DNA from: an uncultured Lachnospiraceae bacterium
Lineage (GTDB): Bacteria; Bacillota; Clostridia; Lachnospirales; Lachnospiraceae
Direction of reading: 5' to 3'
NCBI GenBank assembly: GCA_934408585.1
Contig: CAKRVA010000002.1
Span: 124,001 to 188,000 of the forward strand
Length of the DNA: 64,000 bases
Of the stretch, positions 62,262 through 64,000 are shown one piece after another; the first letter of the stretch is position 1; each line of letters opens with the position of its first letter. Position numbers and translations under genes: made by a program. The notes below the pieces were generated by a model that was given only the letters and a program-made list of their open reading frames with translations, searched no databases and was not told the origin of the DNA.

Positions 62262-64000
62262 TTATACTTCACGATAGTCGCCGTCAACTACATCATCTGC
62301 AGGACCGCTCTGGGCACCCATATCAGGACCTGCCTGACCGCCCATATTGCTCATGTCAGGACCGGCACCTCCCTGTGCCTGCTGCATATTCTCATACATC
62401 TTTGTGAAGAGAGCCTGTGCACTTGTGGTAAGTTTTTCTTTTGCAGCTTTCAGTTCATCAATATCACTATCGGACATTTCCTGATCTTTTGTTCTGTCAA
62501 GGATTGCCTTTACAGCTGCCATATCAGCTTCTACCGTTGCCTTTTCAGAAGCATCAATCTTATCACCAACTTCGCTTAATGCTTTTTCTGTCTGGAATAC
62601 AAAGGAGTCTGCATCGTTTCTTGTATCGATTGCTTCCTTTCTCTTCTTATCCTGTGCTTCATACTCAGCAGCTTCTTTTACTGCCTTGTCGATTTCATCA
62701 TCTGACATATTAGAACCGGCTGTAATCGTAATGTGCTGTTCCTTACCTGTTCCTAAATCCTTTGCAGATACATTTACGATACCGTTTGCGTCAATATCGA
62801 ATGTAACTTCAATCTGAGGAACACCTCTCATTGCTGGAGGAATACCATCCAGACGGAACTGTCCAAGAGACTTGTTATCTCTTGCAAACTGTCTTTCACC
62901 CTGAACAACGTTGATATCAACGGCTGTCTGGTTGTCTGCAGCAGTAGAGAAAATCTGGCTCTTCTTGGTAGGAATTGTTGTATTTCTTTCAATCAGTCTG
63001 GTTGCAATACCACCCATGGTTTCAATAGAAAGTGAAAGTGGAGTAACATCCAGAAGAAGAATTTCACCTGCACCGGCATCTCCTGCCAATTTACCACCCT
63101 GAATAGATGCACCAAGTGCAACACATTCATCCGGGTTCAGACTCTTGCTTGGTTCTTTTCCGGTCAACTGTTTTACCTTTTCCTGTACAGCAGGAATACG
63201 TGTAGAACCACCAACCAATAATACCTGACCAAGGTCTGCATTTGTTAAACCGGCATCCTTCATTGCATTCTGAACAGGCAGTGCAGTTCTTTCTACAAGG
63301 TCATGTGTCAATTCATCAAATTTTGCTCTGGTAAGGTTCATATCAAAATGCTTTGGACCTTCAGCAGTTGCAGTAATGAACGGAAGGTTGATATTTGTTG
63401 TTGTAGCAGAAGACAATTCTTTCTTTGCCTTTTCTGCTGCTTCTTTCAATCTCTGAAGTGCCATCTTATCTGTAGATAAGTCTACTCCTTCTGCCTTCTT
63501 GAATTCATCAATCATATACTGGGTAATCTTATTATCAAAGTCATCACCACCAAGATGTGTATCACCGTTTGTTGCAAGAACTTCGATAACGCCATCACCA
63601 ATTTCAATAATGGATACATCAAAGGTACCACCACCTAAGTCGTAAACCATAATCTTCTGTTCTTTTTCATTGTCCAGACCATATGCAAGAGCTGCTGCAG
63701 TAGGCTCGTTGATAATACGCTTTACATCAAGTCCTGCTATCTTACCTGCATCTTTGGTTGCCTGACGCTGTGCGTCATTAAAGTATGCAGGAACCGTAAT
63801 AACTGCCTCTGTAACCTTTTCTCCAAGGTAGCTTTCTGCATCTGCTTTCAATTTCTGAAGAATCATTGCAGAAATCTGCTGTGGTGAATATTTCTTTCCA
63901 TCAATGGTACGACCATGGTCTGTACCCATATCTCTCTTAATAGATGAAATTGTCTTTTCTGCATTGGTAACTGCCTGACGTTTTGCAGGTTCACCAATTA
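62262..64000 (-). CDS. dnaK: Chaperone DnaK, N-terminus outside window
   Basis: About 579 residues of Hsp70, continuing past the window edge. Seen: VTNAEKTISSIKRDMG, PAYFNDAQRQATKDAG, the phosphate motif YDLGGGTFDVS, GGSTRIPAVQ, substrate domain and lid with Gly/Met-rich end (GGQAGPDMGAQSGP...). Stop TAA at 62262. Followed by dnaJ 110 bases downstream with a stem-loop in between. Confidence 0.97.
   Translation of the reverse strand, partial: IGEPAKRQAVTNAEKTISSIKRDMGTDHGRTIDGKKYSPQQISAMILQKLKADAESYLGEKVTEAVITVPAYFNDAQRQATKDAGKIAGLDVKRIINEPTAAALAYGLDNEKEQKIMVYDLGGGTFDVSIIEIGDGVIEVLATNGDTHLGGDDFDNKITQYMIDEFKKAEGVDLSTDKMALQRLKEAAEKAKKELSSATTTNINLPFITATAEGPKHFDMNLTRAKFDELTHDLVERTALPVQNAMKDAGLTNADLGQVLLVGGSTRIPAVQEKVKQLTGKEPSKSLNPDECVALGASIQGGKLAGDAGAGEILLLDVTPLSLSIETMGGIATRLIERNTTIPTKKSQIFSTAADNQTAVDINVVQGERQFARDNKSLGQFRLDGIPPAMRGVPQIEVTFDIDANGIVNVSAKDLGTGKEQHITITAGSNMSDDEIDKAVKEAAEYEAQDKKRKEAIDTRNDADSFVFQTEKALSEVGDKIDASEKATVEADMAAVKAILDRTKDQEMSDSDIDELKAAKEKLTTSAQALFTKMYENMQQAQGGAGPDMSNMGGQAGPDMGAQSGPADDVVDGDYREV

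Overview
The window looks like a chromosomal segment from a spore-forming member of the Clostridia, most likely Lachnospiraceae. I infer this from low-to-mid GC content, strong GGAGG-type ribosome sites, spoVT, a SpoIIQ-like protein, an isoleucine T-box, a large eukaryote-like isoleucyl-tRNA synthetase, and several families common in Lachnospiraceae (EFR1 ferredoxin, PadR with DUF2812 or HAAS, VanW). The genus cannot be fixed by eye. No rRNA, tRNA, CRISPR array, prophage or intact insertion sequence was seen.

Layout. 1-6.4 kb: a DUF6044 membrane protein (cut by the window edge) with its glycosyltransferase partner, plsC, and a cell-wall operon (GH9-like lipoprotein, ddl, murF). 6.4-9 kb: a degenerate LytM protein and an EF-hand-type protein. 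9-20.6 kb: a DUF368 carrier, an aconitase-family hydratase, a thioesterase, a double-domain polyphosphate kinase, glgP, and ileS behind an isoleucine T-box. 20.9-28.4 kb: pncB and a five-gene peptide/nickel-type ABC transporter operon. 28.3-35 kb: an accessory stretch with an HD-domain gene, a truncated CDP-alcohol phosphatidyltransferase, an AAA_14/DUF4143 ATPase, a nitroreductase and EFR1 flavodoxin-ferredoxin, PadR-DUF2812 and an AraC remnant. 35-39.3 kb: a zinc-type ABC uptake cluster under a Fur-family regulator. 39.4-49.4 kb: a Na/Pi transporter, spoVT, PadR-HAAS, a nitroreductase, lipoproteins, a tRNA editing protein, a class I amidotransferase, a secreted five-repeat protein and a radical SAM enzyme. 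49.5-64 kb: mutS2, a two-component system, trmL, an aminotransferase with an Lrp regulator, an AIR-synthase-like protein, VanW, DNA repair enzymes, dnaJ and dnaK (cut by the window edge).

The most unusual content is intergenic. (1) Two copies (about 20.0-20.3 and 22.4-22.7 kb) of a roughly 300-bp multi-helix element show base-pair-preserving changes between copies. That is the pattern of a structured RNA or a fold-back mobile element, and one copy sits in the ileS leader between the T-box and the start codon. (2) Three copies (8.8, 20.7 and 23.6 kb) of a roughly 210-bp nested palindrome with conserved GGAATATGCAGGC ends occur, one of them inside the transporter operon. (3) A roughly 270-bp leader is duplicated upstream of two unrelated genes (29.6 and 33.0 kb) and carries repeated CATATAGAAAA motifs. 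(4) An array of about nine 51-bp units lies at 43.6-44.0 kb, each unit able to form a TATACCC/GGGTAT hairpin.

Several start codons were moved from the longest possible frame to the one with a well-spaced ribosome site. The most telling is the Fur-family gene, whose upstream ATG lies inside its own -10 box. Family names come from recognising motifs; no database search was run.
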